This document shows, piece after piece, positions 45,286 to 57,454 of a stretch of DNA of 64,000 bases. Positions within the stretch are counted from its first letter, which is position 1, and each line of letters starts with the position of its first letter. The stretch lies in assembly GCA_001683735.1 (NCBI GenBank), contig LUGG01000044.1:1-64000 (forward strand), in the 5' to 3' direction. A program made the position numbers and the translations under genes. This stretch comes from Grifola frondosa (Eukaryota > Basidiomycota > Agaricomycetes > Polyporales > Grifolaceae). Under the pieces are notes generated by a model. That model made no database searches, had not been told where the DNA came from, and saw only the letters and a program-made list of their open reading frames with translations.

Positions 45286-47653
45286 TCACATCGCCCACTC
45301 ATCGCCATTCATATCAGCCAACACAATTCCGCATTTCTTCAGCTCACGAGGAAGGAAGTTATACCGAGAAAACTGCCGTGCCTCCAACCTGCATGCACAT
45401 TCGGCAGATAGTTAGCTCAGCGATACGTCCACAAAGGATGAAAGCAAACTCTGAGCAGGGCCAGATGATCTGCAGACGGAATTCCACAAGCGCCACCAGG
45501 GCTTTAAAATCGAGAGCCCACAAAAAGTCTTTCCAGCGTGATACGGCTCCACGATCGTCGTTTTTGGGCCTGTCAACGTTCAATAATGAATTAGATCGCG
45601 GGCGGTTACTTTGCGGAGGCTGCTCACAAATCCTCATCAGGAAGCAAAATCCGCTCTAATTTAGTGTACTTCTTCCCCCGAGAGGTCAGGGTTACAGGTC
45701 TGAGCTGTAAAGCAAAGGTCAAAAACTACAGAGCATCGTAAGCCTACTATAGGAGGACGCACAGGACCAGAACGCTTAAGGCACAGTTCGACAATATTCG
45801 GGCACATATCTAAGATGCGGGCTTGGTTGGGCCAGAGGAGAGAATAGTCAGAAACGGAAAGCAAGGCGAGCGCTGTGCCGTGCGCATGGAGGAAATGGCC
45901 TGTTTCTTCGCCATACTTCATGCTTACTGCGGCATGTGTGAGCGACGGCAGCCTTGGCGGATATAAATCAGTTATGCAATGTCGCGAGGAGTCAGTGACT
46001 CACCGCATCTCGGTGAACAATGGGATGAGCGTCGCACCGCACTGGGAGATGTCCAGGTGCTCGAGGCTCGGTAGCGCATCGCGAGGGACGGCATGAACCC
46101 CAGGTTCTACGTGTCCGCCCTTTAAGGCCAAGTGGCGGAGATGAACTAAGTGCGCGAACGACGGCGGGGCGAGTCCTATATCGAAGGCCTCGAAGTCGGA
46201 TCTGTAGGAGAGAAGTTGAGATAACGACAGCACAGATGAAGGAGATTCTGATGAGGTAGCACTCAGCAAGGCGGGCAGCACTAGAGCCCCACGAGACACG
46301 TATACAAGACTGGGTAAGGGCACAGAGATCCTGCAAGCGTTCCCACACATGGGGAACTCCGGCAGGTATAATACTCGAACGAAACGAGCGTGATGCGGAT
46401 GAGAGTTGATGTGTGTACCAAATAACCTTGCGCCAATATAATCCGTAATCAGAGGCACCGAGTAGAGGAACATAATTCCTAGACGCTGCGGAAAGGATTA
46501 AGCACAACGGTGTGGCACTATGGTGAAAACCTACATAAAAGCGCTTGCATGAAGCAATAATATTACGTCGAACGGTTTGAACTTTCTCAAATTGAGACGT
46601 CGTGAAGAGATCCTGGTTAAAGAAGGATATATCTGGGCAGTGCACATGGGTCGCGAACCCGAAAATCTTGGTCAAGATCTGGTCTGGGAGATCCGGGAGA
46701 TAAACAATCGAGTTCCCATCACAAAATTTAATGTTCTGCAGTGATACTGAGCTATCATAAATCTGTCCGTCAGCAACATCACATATCACGAAAAGAGAGC
46801 TTACTTGACGCCTAAGCCGAAGTGCAGCACCCTGCGCAGATCTTCAGGAGCATCCTTCCATGTAGTCCAGTCAACGCTCCCTCTGCAATATATCCCACGA
46901 ATTTTAGGATTCTTCGCAATTTCTGCAAGGACGTCACCTTCGAAACGCGCAGAGCGCTGCCCAACGAAAAGACGTTCGAGGGAGGGCGCCTGACAAAGTG
47001 CCATCACTAAACTTTCATTCTCTTCAACATCGAGCACGTAGGAGTCGCTCAGGTCGACTCGTGTCTGGGTATAGAGCCCAAAAATTTTGAGAACAGTAAG
47101 CTGTGATCGAAAATATCCCACTTACGAGGGCAGTCCATTTTTGTATGGATGGCGCGAGCACCTCCTCCACGAGCTGGACCGCGAGCTGTTCATCCACAAG
47201 AGAGTCGATAAGAATATGAGCAGGGTTTATCTGGAGCCGCGGGGGAACTGTAGAGGTCCAGGTGTCTCTGCCCCGGCCGACATCCACGCTGATGTACAAT
47301 ATCTTGATTTTAGGCAACAGGCCTGTGGCGAGGAGGAAAAACACATCCAGATGGCCGGCCTCAACGCGCAGCCGGCGCATGAGCAGACCCAGAGACCGCG
47401 TCTGCGAGACCGCCGCTTTCAGTGCCTGCGCCTGAGCAGAGGTGCGGATGATGGCGGACTCGTACAACAGCCGGTTTCCCGTGCGGAACCAGAGCTTGGA
47501 GACGAGCAGGACGTCGGATGCAGAGGAGTGCTGGCTAGTCACGAAGGTGAGAGGAGTGCGGAAGGTGCAGAATTTATCATGGGGGATCGCGAGCACGTAG
47601 CTTAGTATGTTTTCCAGAAGTTCAGTTGCGTTTTGTAATCGTCGCGCTGTCAT
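45286..47653 (-). CDS. Double F-box protein, copy 2, apparently intact
   Basis: Starts MTARRLQNATELLENILSYV (first F-box-like helix), SDVLLVSKLWFRTGNRLLYE and LRVEAGHLDVFFLLATG. Exon 2 has SLERLFVGQRSARFEGDVLA and RGIYCRGSVDW, ending at LHFGLGVK. A second F-box-like domain follows: VYLPDLPDQILTKIFGFATH and RRNIIASCKRFY. Later exons give LPSLEHLDISQCGATLIPLF, LLWPNQARILDMCPNIVELC and LALVEFRLQ-type repeats, with the end LKKCGIVLADMNGDEWAM. No nonsense codon seen in the exons. Whether the two F-box halves are one spliced protein or two adjacent genes turns on the intron near 46,760-46,800, whose phase I could not settle. Confidence 0.65.
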
Positions 47654-47787
47654 ATTGGTACGGCTGGATACTCAGATCGTGGAACGAAGAGTGGCGTGCC
47701 ATGAATTTGCAACTTGCAGGTGATGTTAATCGATGGTGACATACAGATTGATTCATATCATTAGTGATCAAAAGCTATACCATACGC

Positions 47788-47859
47788 TGGACATTCAGGG
47801 GATTGAACCCTGGACCTCACGCATGCGAAGCGTGCGCGCTACCACTGTGCCAAATGCCC
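47788..47859 (-). tRNA. tRNA-Ala(CGC)
   Basis: 72 nt folding as a full cloverleaf: acceptor GGGCATT/AATGTCC with one G-T pair, D-loop AGTGGTA, anticodon stem CACGC/GCGTG around loop TTCGCAT (anticodon CGC at 47825-47827), T arm CAGGG-TTCAATC-CCCTG and discriminator A. No intron. It reads Ala GCG codons. The mature sequence keeps A- and B-box promoters. Confidence 0.95.
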
Positions 47860-47973
47860 GGCGCTCGTTTAGGATATGAATTATACATACATGTGAAATT
47901 CATCTATATATCGATGCACAACTCGAATACTACACCCAAATCTCAAGAAATAACTCTCACCAAAATGGATCCC

Positions 47974-50123
47974 CTACGCAGAAGGCACCCAGCTTGCGAT
48001 CCACTGCACCATAAACATCGTTGCATTAGCCTGCACGTTCTTTATCGACGGGTCGACATTTGATCGCGTCAGCAGGTCCGAGCAGTGGAACCCGTCCGAG
48101 AGCGCGTGCGGGGTCAGGCCTGTCGTCTTGGCGGCCAGCGTGCCAGCTGCCCCGACGGTCGCCTCAAGCCATGGGTCACCTGCAAACGTAAGCGGTCAGC
48201 GGGTAAGGAAGAGGAAAAAGAGAGGAGGGTCGTACGCTGGCCGTTGGCGAACATGAGGCGGTCGACACTGATGTTCCATCCTCCGTAGGCGGCGATTGTG
48301 CCCGTGGCATTCGGGGTCGGTGTCGAGGAGTTGAATGCCCCAGGGAACATGTATGCACAATGCCGCTGTATAAGGCACATCAGAATGGTTACGAACTATT
48401 GGATGGTAGAGAGAACCGACCTCGTCGTATGCGGGCTGCACGAGTCGGGAGACTATTGCCGGCTGGCCAGCGGGGGGCCCATCGTAGAAGAACCCGAATT
48501 GGTTGCAGCTGGGTGCAGAATTAGATAGTGCAAGTGGATTGTGTGGTGCAATACGTACACCAGCCACTCCCATGACCTCTCGGCGTTGGGGATCGCAGTG
48601 TTCGTCCAGGATGGGTTTGTAGAGTCATACGTGCCCAAGCAGTCTCTAAACATTGTCGCACGCGCAATTAGATAATGAGAACTACCGAACAGAAGTAAAG
48701 ATACTTACTCAGCGTCGAGACCTCCGCATACTGTCGGTGTTTGTCAAGATCAGAACGGAAGGTAAAGCTGAGAAGGTACAATCTTTACTTACTACTGGGT
48801 ATATACGTGTTCGTCCAGTATGAGCCCCACGCTTGCAGCGCGTGAGTGAGGCCCCAACCGGATGCGCCGGCGCTGACGCCATTCTTCACCTCGAGCGCGT
48901 CGCAGAATTGGTAGAATGCCCCGCCCGGACCACTCGTCGGCTGCAGAGACTGCCAGTCAAACAAGTTATTCCGCACTATACCAGGACAAAGGATAATGTA
49001 AAGCACTACTCAGATTGCGCATGAAGTGGCCGTTACTCACGAACAGCAGCGAAGTCGTCAAGGTGCGAGAGGTTCGACACGCCGAACATCTCCTTGAGGG
49101 AGTTGATGGAGTTCGTGTTGCCGGAGTTCAAGACCGAGTCGACCTGGGCGATCACAGCTTGCACATCTGCTGAACAGTTGGCGGGCATGTGCTGCATGAT
49201 CGGCTCGAAGTAGCCCCAGTAGTCACTGAATAAGCAAGGTTGGGTCACTTAAAGGAGCCGGAGAAATATAGAAAGTACTGACACCATAGCCTGTACGACC
49301 GCTGAGGATGCGTAGCCGGCTTCGAAGAGGCCTGGCTTACTGCACAAGGAATTTAGACAGAAAGCGGATGAATGGATGAATAATTACACACTTGACCATC
49401 GTATATGCGGTCAGCGCGCCGGCGTAGCTTCCCCCGATCAAGATCCATGGTGCCTTGCCCGGGGCAACGGCATTGCCATTAGGCATGGGCAGCTGCACGT
49501 TGTTTGCAAAATACTCAAAGTCGTCGATGGCCTGCTGGATGGTGTGCACGCGGAGACTCGTGACAGAGAGGTCGGAGTGGGGGTTGGACTCGCCAAAGAA
49601 ACGATGCTCGAGGACTATAGTGGAGCCGCTAAGCTGCTGGGCGATTTGACCGTTGATAGTGGAATTGGTGAGGTATGTGTAGTAGGCTTTCCAGCAGCGA
49701 TGTGTCAGGCATTTATCCGGATAGAGGATAGAAGCGACTGTATGCGTACCATCTGCGGCTACTTCTCCAGGTGTACTCAAGATGATCGGACCACCTACGC
49801 ATGTTCAGCGATCAGCACGCGCAGTGTATAAACAAACGCTGCATACCGGACTCATAGAACTCATACGTGTGCCAATACCGCTGCTGGAATGTACCAGCGC
49901 TAGGGTTGTTGTGGTCGATGAGCTGGTCGAAGTAATAGACCATGTTATATGGCGGCAGCTGGGTGCCGTTCCGGCTCGCCACGGGAGTGTCAGTCGGGGG
50001 AAGTGGTAACTTTGGGATGGAGGGGCGTGGAGGCCTGTTAGCGTGAATGCGACCATCGGGAGTGATGGCAAATGAAAGACGGGCGAGGAAGAGGAGACCG
50101 ATACCGTGGTAGAGGAACTTCAT
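47974..50123 (-). CDS. Secreted S28-family serine carboxypeptidase
   Basis: Start MKFLYHGIGLLFLARLSFA is a signal peptide. Then MVYYFDQLIDHNNPSAGTFQ, the hallmark N-terminal 'F.Q.lDHf' block, and RYWHTYEFYESG-GPIILSTPGE. The nucleophile Ser is in GGSYAGALTAY after VLEHRFFGESNPHSDLSV. Later exons hold YASSAVVQAMV, YWGYFEPIMQ, QFGFFYDGPP, a DPW Asp (GDPWLEATVG) and GFHCSDLLTRSNV (catalytic His). About 11 short exons splice cleanly to the stop at 47974, giving ~540 residues. Family members (prolyl carboxypeptidase/dipeptidyl peptidase II type) release residues next to proline outside the cell. A TATATAA box lies ~80 bp upstream. Confidence 0.9.
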
Positions 50124-50201
50124 AATGGAGAAGCCGGTGTGAGGTGGGGGAGGATGTCCGAGTAATCTCCCTGGAGCATAGACTCAATCCATCCCGGGTG
50201 C

Positions 50202-50208
50202 TTATATA
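50202..50208 (-). promoter_or_regulatory. TATA box of the S28 peptidase gene
   Basis: TATATAA on the minus strand, 79 bp before the ATG at 50123. Confidence 0.6.
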
Positions 50209-51679
50209 GCGCTGGACCCTTGCAACGACAGCAGTGCACTTCGGTCTCCCCGCAGCACGAAGTCTTGGATCAGTTCAGCTGGTCGCTTCGCTGGCAGTGT
50301 GCAAGGAATCCGACCGCGTCTAGTCTGTTTATTCGGGGCACACATAACAATCTAACCATGTGGAGAAACGGGAACCATGCGTATGCGCGCGCTCTGATCG
50401 CTTCTTGAGGGGGAATAATGATTGAGGGCGGCCACAAGATGGCAGGAGCAGAGGGAAAGCAGGCAAGAGCAAACAAGAGCAGCCTCCCAGACACGGCCAC
50501 GACGGTGATGCACATCACGTTGCCCCGATGCTTCACCGACAAGCCATCTTGCTGCCGCTCTGGCAACAGCACCTGCGCTGGCTTCGCTGTCAGGTCGGTC
50601 AGCTGCATGCTCGCCCATCGCTCGTCCACCATGCGGCGTTGGAGAGGCATCTGCTTTGCAAGCCCGGTGTCAGTAGCGCGGCGTCAACAATGCGGTGTCG
50701 ACCTGGATGCCGCCATCTTGCAGTGACCCAACTTGTGACGACCTTATTGTATTTGTGACGCGACGCGTCGTGGTCACGCGTCTGCCTCAGCTTGCCAGTT
50801 GCACTACTGCATCCAAACTGCTTCCGTCATGATCCAGCTCCCGTAGTAGGATCTCTCATTAATTCACCCGGAAATTTGGTCCAATACACAGCGGCGAGCT
50901 GGACCTTGCAGATTGAAGCCGCGCGAGGACTTTCTATCAACCGTGACTTCCCGAACTTCTATGCAACTCCCAATTGCGCACACCACCACTGAAACCACCG
51001 CCCGGTTAGTGAAGTACCACGTGTCATTGAACGATGCGTCGCGGATCGTAGTACTGCCATACGGCACGCTGGCAAGCTTTCCGGATTTGAGGCTTTGAAG
51101 CCTGAGCGGTATGTGTCTCACAGTACGGATTTGTAGCAGGACGATTAATGTGTCTATGATATAATAACCACTTGCTCTGGAGGTATTTCGTGGATACCAT
51201 CCTAGTATTCCTCGAACTTCATCTCTGACGCTTACACGTTCACTGCCGACGACACGCTTCGGTGGGCGTATTTTGGGCGTCTCTCTACATGGCATACATG
51301 GTGCTCGGTCGGGTTTTTCCCAATGAACGCATGTCCACACGACATATCCATATGTCACTGATGATATGATCCATACATGCTATCGCGCTACATCATTCAT
51401 CTCCCTTGACTTGTCTCCGAGCACTCCGGACCCATCGTTGCACAACGTTCACTGCTCTGCAATGGAAGACCTCATGCGTTTTGTTGAAGGAATCTGTGCC
51501 GCTGCTTGACTTTATGCCCATCAGTCACCCATTAGATCACTCATATTTGTCTCTTGTGTGTGCTGTATGGCTCCAACACAGGGTCTTCAGGGGCGTTCGC
51601 GCGGCGCATCGCAACGGACGCGCCTGCATATGATGCGTGATCTGCAGCGGCGGAATGGCGTCTTTCTGACTTTCTGCAG
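50209..51679. other. Stretch without a gene
   Basis: Several open frames on both strands look compositional. No P450 heme domain is present here, although one would be expected before the reductase remnant that follows. Confidence 0.5.
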
Positions 51680-53677
51680 GCTTTCGAGCAAACATCGGCA
51701 TGCTGGATTCGGCAGTCGAGCATGTCCCAACTGACGGCCCCGTTCTCATCGTCACCGCCTCCTTCGAAGGTATATATGCAGCCTCCCATGCTCTGAATAG
51801 CCTCCTTACTACAATATTTCTTTTCGCCAGGCCAGCCCGCGGACAACGCGAAGCACTTCATGAAATGACTCACGAATTTGAAGGGCAGCGCGCTGGTCGG
51901 TGGGAAGTACGGCGTGTTCGGGTGCGGGAACCGCGACTGGATGCAGACCTACGAGCGCATCCCGACGCTGTGCAATGCGCTCTTCGCGCAGCACGGTGGC
52001 GAGCAGCTCGTCCCACGCGGGGAGGGTGATGCCGGTGGTGGGGAGTTCTTCGAGTCGTTCGATAATTGGGAGGCCCTCGTGTGGGAGAGCTTAACCAAGG
52101 TGCATGCGGTACCCTTGTCCGCAGGACGGATGGAGTTAATCGTGGTTATTTCAGGCGTACAATACGAAGGTCGAGGCTGCACCGACAGCTGGTATCGACG
52201 TGCAGACTGTCAGCACAGGTACCGCACGTACTGAGGTCCTTCGCCAGGCTGGTACGGCGCTAGGCACGGTTGTGGAGAACAGGGTGCTCACTGCACCCGG
52301 CGCCCCAGTCAAGAGGCACATTGGTGAGCAATCGCATTCAGTTTCACTTTAACCGCGGTGTTTATGAGTTTTCAGCGTTCGAGCTGCCGGAAGGAATGAC
52401 GTCCCGCGCAGGCGCCTACTTGGCAATGTAAGCGGCCATTGTTCTTCTCCTTCTCAATACTCATCATCTTACTCGCAGCTTGCTGACAAACCCGCCCCGC
52501 GACGTCAAGCGAGCGATTGCTCGATTCGGGTTATCCCCTGAGCAGGAGGTCAGTCAGCGCACGTCTCGTTCATCAGACCTTACATAGCTGACATACTCAC
52601 TTCGCAGGTCACGCTGTCCTCCGGGGGCCCGACCTCGCTTCCCGTCGGAAAGCCTATCATACTGTTTACGCTGCTCAGTGGTTACGTCGAGCTCTCGCAA
52701 CCTGCCACAACGCGCGATCTAGACCTCCTCGCCAAGGTCTGCGCTTCCCCCACATCCTCCGCCGCGCTCGCGGTACTCTCTATCTCCTACTCAGAGTTGG
52801 TGTTCAAGCCGCGCCTGAGCGTGCTCGACATCCTCGACATCCCCCGGGAATAGCGCTTCCGCTCGGCGTGTTCCTCCAGATGCTCCCCGCGATGCGCATC
52901 CGACAGTACTCGATCGCATCCTCGCCGCTCTGGGACGCGCGCCGTGCACCTCTCAGTCAGCGTCCTCGAGGCGCCTGCAATCTCCGGGCGTGCGGAGCCG
53001 TTCCTGGGAGTGGGCTCGACGTACCTCGCGGAGCTGAGGCCGGGGGACAACGTGCAGCTCGCGGTGCGCGCATCGAATGCGGTTTTCCACCCGCCTGCGG
53101 ACCTCGCTGTTCCGCTGGTGATGTTCTGCGCTGGGGCGGGGCTTGCGCCGATGCGTGGGTTCTTGCAGGAGCGTGCAATGCAGAAGAAGGCGGGGAGGGA
53201 TGTGACGACGAGCTTGCTGTTCTTTGGGTGTCGTGCGCCGAAGGAGGATTATTTGTATGCGGGGGACGATTTGAAGGAATGGGCGGAGTCGGGCGTGGTG
53301 GATGTGAGGCCTGCATTCTCACGGATATCGGAGGAGTCCCTCGGGTGCAAGTACGTCCAAGAGTGAGTGTGCCTGCTTATTTGGCGCTAGGATTATTTTG
53401 CTGATGGATTTGTAGTCGAGTGTGGCATGACAGGGCAGATATTGTGCAGGCTTTCATTGGGGGCTGCAAGGTGAGGAATCATTTTCTGCTGCGGTCGTGC
53501 AGAGTCTCATTGCATCTGAGGCAGTTCTTTGTGTGTGGCTCCGGGAAAGCGGCTAGCGGAGTGAAGGCCGCGCTTGTCCGTGTCATCAAGGAGCAGAAGA
53601 AGGTTGGAGACGCAGAAGCGGCGGCGGCGTTCAACGAGATCACGAGTGGGCGATTAGCGATGGATCTGTTCGAGTAA
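51680..53677 (+). pseudogene. Reductase half of a CYP505-type bifunctional P450, pseudogene
   Basis: After an acceptor at 51678 the frame reads LDSAVEHVPTDGPVLIVTAS then FEG-QPADNAKHF, and YGVFGCGNRDWMQTYERIPT: the FMN domain of P450foxy/BM3-like fusion enzymes (fatty-acid hydroxylases with built-in reductase). FAD/NADPH parts follow: MRIRQYSIASSPLWD, CAGAGLAPMRGFLQER, FFGCRAPKEDYLYA and KFFVCGSG. The heme domain and the start of the FMN domain are missing. Lesions: TGA at 51866-51868 where Trp is expected (HFMK-stop-L), a stop after LDILDIPRE near 52,850, and a frame change near 52,950. The second half is otherwise well preserved. Confidence 0.85.
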
Positions 53678-53809
53678 ACGGTAGGCTGTCAAAAGGTGAC
53701 TTTGTACGATAGAGCGTCTCCCCTGTTGAACTTTCAGATGGAATATATCGTCTTTCTTGAGCTGCGTGGTCAACAGAAGCGGCAATGGCGACACGCCGAC
53801 TTTCTGCAG

Positions 53810-54003
53810 GCTTCAGACATACTGGACTCAGGAACCGCGCATATCCTGACGGGCGGCCCCGTCTTCATCGTCACCACCTCCTTCGAAGGTATATATGAGC
53901 CTTCCGTGCTCTGCGCACCGTACTTACAGCAATACTGATTTTTGCCAGGCCAGCCCGCAGACGACGCGAAGCACTTTGTGAAGTGGCTCGCGACCTCAAG
54001 GGT
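53810..54003 (+). pseudogene. Partial tandem duplicate of the reductase FMN exons
   Basis: ILDSGTAHILTGGPVFIVTT then SFEG, an intron that begins GTATATATG as in the first copy, then QPADDAKHFVKWL. It covers 51680-51880 of the first copy and also shares the ~40 bp before the exon. Here TGG is kept at the Trp position that is TGA in the first copy. It ends abruptly near 54,003. Confidence 0.8.
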
Positions 54004-54177
54004 TTTTATTTTTATTTTTAGTTCCTCGTTTATTGTCCGTGAGGGCCTCTCCCTATCGTAGACGTGCTGTAACTACCTGTAAGTAATCCGTAACGATATA
54101 ATTGATTGTACATATTCCCGATGGGAGACCTCAAGGGTTGGCCGTCAAGTACTGCGTATTTGATGACTATATTGAGA

Positions 54178-56679
54178 CTAGGCAAGTAGACGCCGGTAAG
54201 CTTTCGTCGTTCTCTCCCATCTATTGCCATCCATATCAGCCAACGCGATTCCCAACTTTCTAAGCTCACGAGCAAGATGAGCCCAAGGCAACAGCAATGC
54301 ATGTGCCCTATATACCAATCGGCATTTAATCAGTTTGGTTACAGGCTATGCAGAAAAATAATGACAAACTCAGATAAGGGCCACAAATTCTTCGACTCTA
54401 GGCGGAATTCCACGAGCGACAGTAGGGGCTCAAAATCAATACCTTCCAGAAATTCTGTCCAGCGCTGGGTAATCGCTGGATTGGTGATACTATGAAACCG
54501 CAGATGCGACATTTTTTGAATGTCAGCACATATATAGATATAGTGAGAAATACCACTCACTGAGGACCCGTGTTTGGGAGCAGTATTCGTGTTAATTTAG
54601 GGTAAGTCTTCCCCGGAGAAGTCAGCGATACAGGTTTAGGCTGAACACGGATGTCAGAAGAGGGAACATCGAACAAAGCATAGAATATTTCAATAACTCA
54701 CCGGACCTGCATCAGCGAGCAATAGTTCAATGACGTTGGGGCACAGATCAAGAATGCGTTCCCATCGAGGCCATGAAAGAGAATGATCGGAAACGGAAAG
54801 CGACGTGAGCGCCGCACCGTGTTTGCTCAGGAAACAACCTGCCTCTTCGCCGTGCTTCATACCCACTGCAGATTTCTTCAGCGATGGCAACCTTCGTGAG
54901 AAGAAAAATGTTACGGCAGCTGTTGCTCGAAGAATGAAGAGGGTTGCCGCTCACCGCATCTCAGCGAGTAGCAGGATGAGTGTCGGTCCACATTGAGAAA
55001 TGTCAAGATTATTAAGGCTTGGCAATGCATCTCGGGGAATGTCATCAGGATCGAATGCCACATGTCCCCCTCTCAAAGTCAAACAGCGGAGATGTGGGAA
55101 GCAGGCGAATGCTGACGGCGTAATTCCAATGTCAAAGCCTTCGAGATCAGATCTGTTGGAAATGACCTGGGACAAGGACAGGATCGGCGAGGGTGATTGT
55201 GGAGACACAGCGCTCAGCACAGCAGGAAGTAGGAGAACCCGCGTGTTGCATGCACGAGATTCGGTAAGTAAATTGAGATCCTACATGTGTTCCAATGAAA
55301 GCAGGAGTCTGGCAGATGTAGGATGCGAACAAGACGAGCGTGATTAGGATGAGAGTTGATATGAGCCGCAAATAGTTGTGCGTTGATGTAAGTCGAGATA
55401 AAGGGTACAGAGTACAGAAAAATGATGCCTAGACGCTGCGGAGATTGTGAGGACTTCAACTCCATGAAATAAAGGGTACTCGATAGCAAGGTACATACGT
55501 TAAAGCGCTTGGAGGAAATGATAATGTTTCGTCGAGTGGTCTGGACTCGCTCTGCTAAAGATCTTGTAAAAAGCTCGTCGTGATAAAATGATACGTCCGG
55601 GCTATGAACATGGGTTGCGAACCCGAGGATCTTGCACCATATCTGGTCCGGAAGATCAGGTAGACACACCATTAAATTTTCATCGCAAATGGCGATTTCT
55701 TGCAGAGATACAGAGCTATTTGAATTTGTGAATCAACAATATCGCATGTAACAAGGGAGGACCTACTTGATGCCTGAGCCAAAGCGTAACACCTTCCGCA
55801 AGTCTTCTGAAGCGTTGTTCCATATTCTCCAATCAACCGTTCCTCGGCAATATATTTCTCGAATTTGGGGATTTCTGGCGATATCATCAAGTTTGGCTGC
55901 TTCGTAACGTGCTGATGCCTTCCCAATAAAAATGTACTTGAGATGGGGTGCCTCACGAAGCGCCATCCTAAATTGCGCACTCCAAATAGCACCGTAGTGA
56001 TCAGGGTCACTTAGGTCGACGCGTTTCTGGATACGAAGGTCGAATGTCAAAAGTATCGCTTCAAGGTAAAGATCTGTCAACTCACAAGGGCAGTCCACGA
56101 TTCAATGGACGGTGCAAGAACATCTTTGACGAGGTCAACGGCCAAAGCGTTATCGGATAGAAAATCTACCAGCAAGTGTGAGGGGTTTATCAATCGAAGC
56201 GGACCATCGAATCCCGGTGAATCAAAGCATCGCTCCGGATTCAAGCTTAAATAGAACGTCTCTATGTCGGGCATCGAACCTGCATAGAGCAGCTAAAAAA
56301 TCTCCGCATGTCCTGCCTCAAGGCGTAACCTGTGCACAAGCAAGCCCAAATTCTCCGTTTGCTCCACAGCGGCTTTCAGCGCATTCGCTTGAGCGGCGGT
56401 GCGAAGGATAATGGAATGATATAGTAGAGGGGTCGCCACGCAGAGCCAATGCTTTGAGACGAGAAGTAATTCCGATGCGGAGGATCGGCGACTGGTGGCA
56501 AAAGTAAGCCGGGTACGGAAGGAGTAGAATTTGTCATGGGGTATTGCCACTACATAGCTTAGTATTTCTTCCAGCAGCTCGTCTGCAAAATCGTTAATCC
56601 TGCTGGGAGACATGTCTGAGCGCTGATAGTGGGCATAGGTACTCGGAGGTCGCGAAAGTACGGCGGTGGGTTGACTCAT
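54178..56679 (-). pseudogene. Double F-box protein, copy 3, with premature stop
   Basis: Starts MSQPTAVLSRPPSTYAHYQ; first F-box ADELLEEILSYVVAIPHDKF, ASELLLVSKHWLCVATPLLY, LVHRLRLEAGHAEIF, then TAG at 56293-56295, and the same frame continues LLYAGSMPDIETFYLSLN. Next FIGKASARYEAAKLDDIARN, REIYCRGTVDW and VLRFGSGIK, then the second F-box MVCLPDLPDQIWCKILGFAT. Further exons: NNLDISQCGPTLILLLAEM, ILDLCPNVIELLLADAGP, and at the end LRKLGIALADMDGNRW (stop 54178). Layout and intron positions match copy 2. Confidence 0.7.
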
Positions 56680-57454
56680 GAGTCTTATAGTGGCGTCTAC
56701 AGAAAATGATCGATCAAGTCAGTAATCTCACAGCCACCCATGATCGATCTTCGATCTTTGCACAATTTATTATGTGCCGCATAAGTAGTCTGAAAAATAC
56801 GAAAGAGTGGCCAATGGACTCTGCAATCGACGAGATCCTATATTGAAAAAGATTTTAAGTAGTGTCAGCGTTTTGTCACTTTAATGCTGAAGGTGCGTAA
56901 CAACCGCTACGAATCCTGCCAAACAGAGGCCTACTCGTGAGGGCCGCGACTATGAGCATAGTAGGTATATACGGCACGCAACAGACTTATACGGATATGG
57001 AGTATCTATGGGACGTGATAGGCAAGGTGCTGAAATTGGATTTTTGTCATCTATTTTACTCAACCTAGCCACAGAACGTTCAAGCTCATGATCGTTAAAA
57101 GGCACTGAGAGGGAGATTCATGACATATACTCTTACTTGAGGCTAAATTTGATCATCATGTAATTGCTATAAGAAGCTTAGCACCTAAGTTCCAGAATTT
57201 TTCATTTGCATCCAAGAGATTGAGTCTTCTCATCAGCATTGGACGGCAACATCCAACAAAATACAAAGTAGCATAGCCAGAGTACACCAAAAATGACGAT
57301 GTTCTGATAATAAAAAGGTAGTCTTATCGGACGAAATGATCGGTTACAACTTGGTCATAAGTATGCCGCGCGGAGGATTCATCGATTCATCACCCACGCC
57401 ATTGGAGAAGATAACATAGAAAAGCCCAAACTGGAACTTGAAGAACCAACGAAG
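56680..57454. other. Intergenic stretch
   Basis: AT-rich, no gene seen; it lies between the 3' end of the laccase gene and the 5' end of F-box copy 3. Confidence 0.5.

Noticed and set aside
47087..47605. 172-codon plus-strand frame
   Set aside because: Antisense of the first exon of F-box copy 2.
53393..53403. TTTTGCTGATG resembling the right end of the CATCAGCAAAA family
   Set aside because: It lies in an intron of the reductase remnant where CTGAT can be a branch point, and no partner end or 2-bp duplication was found.
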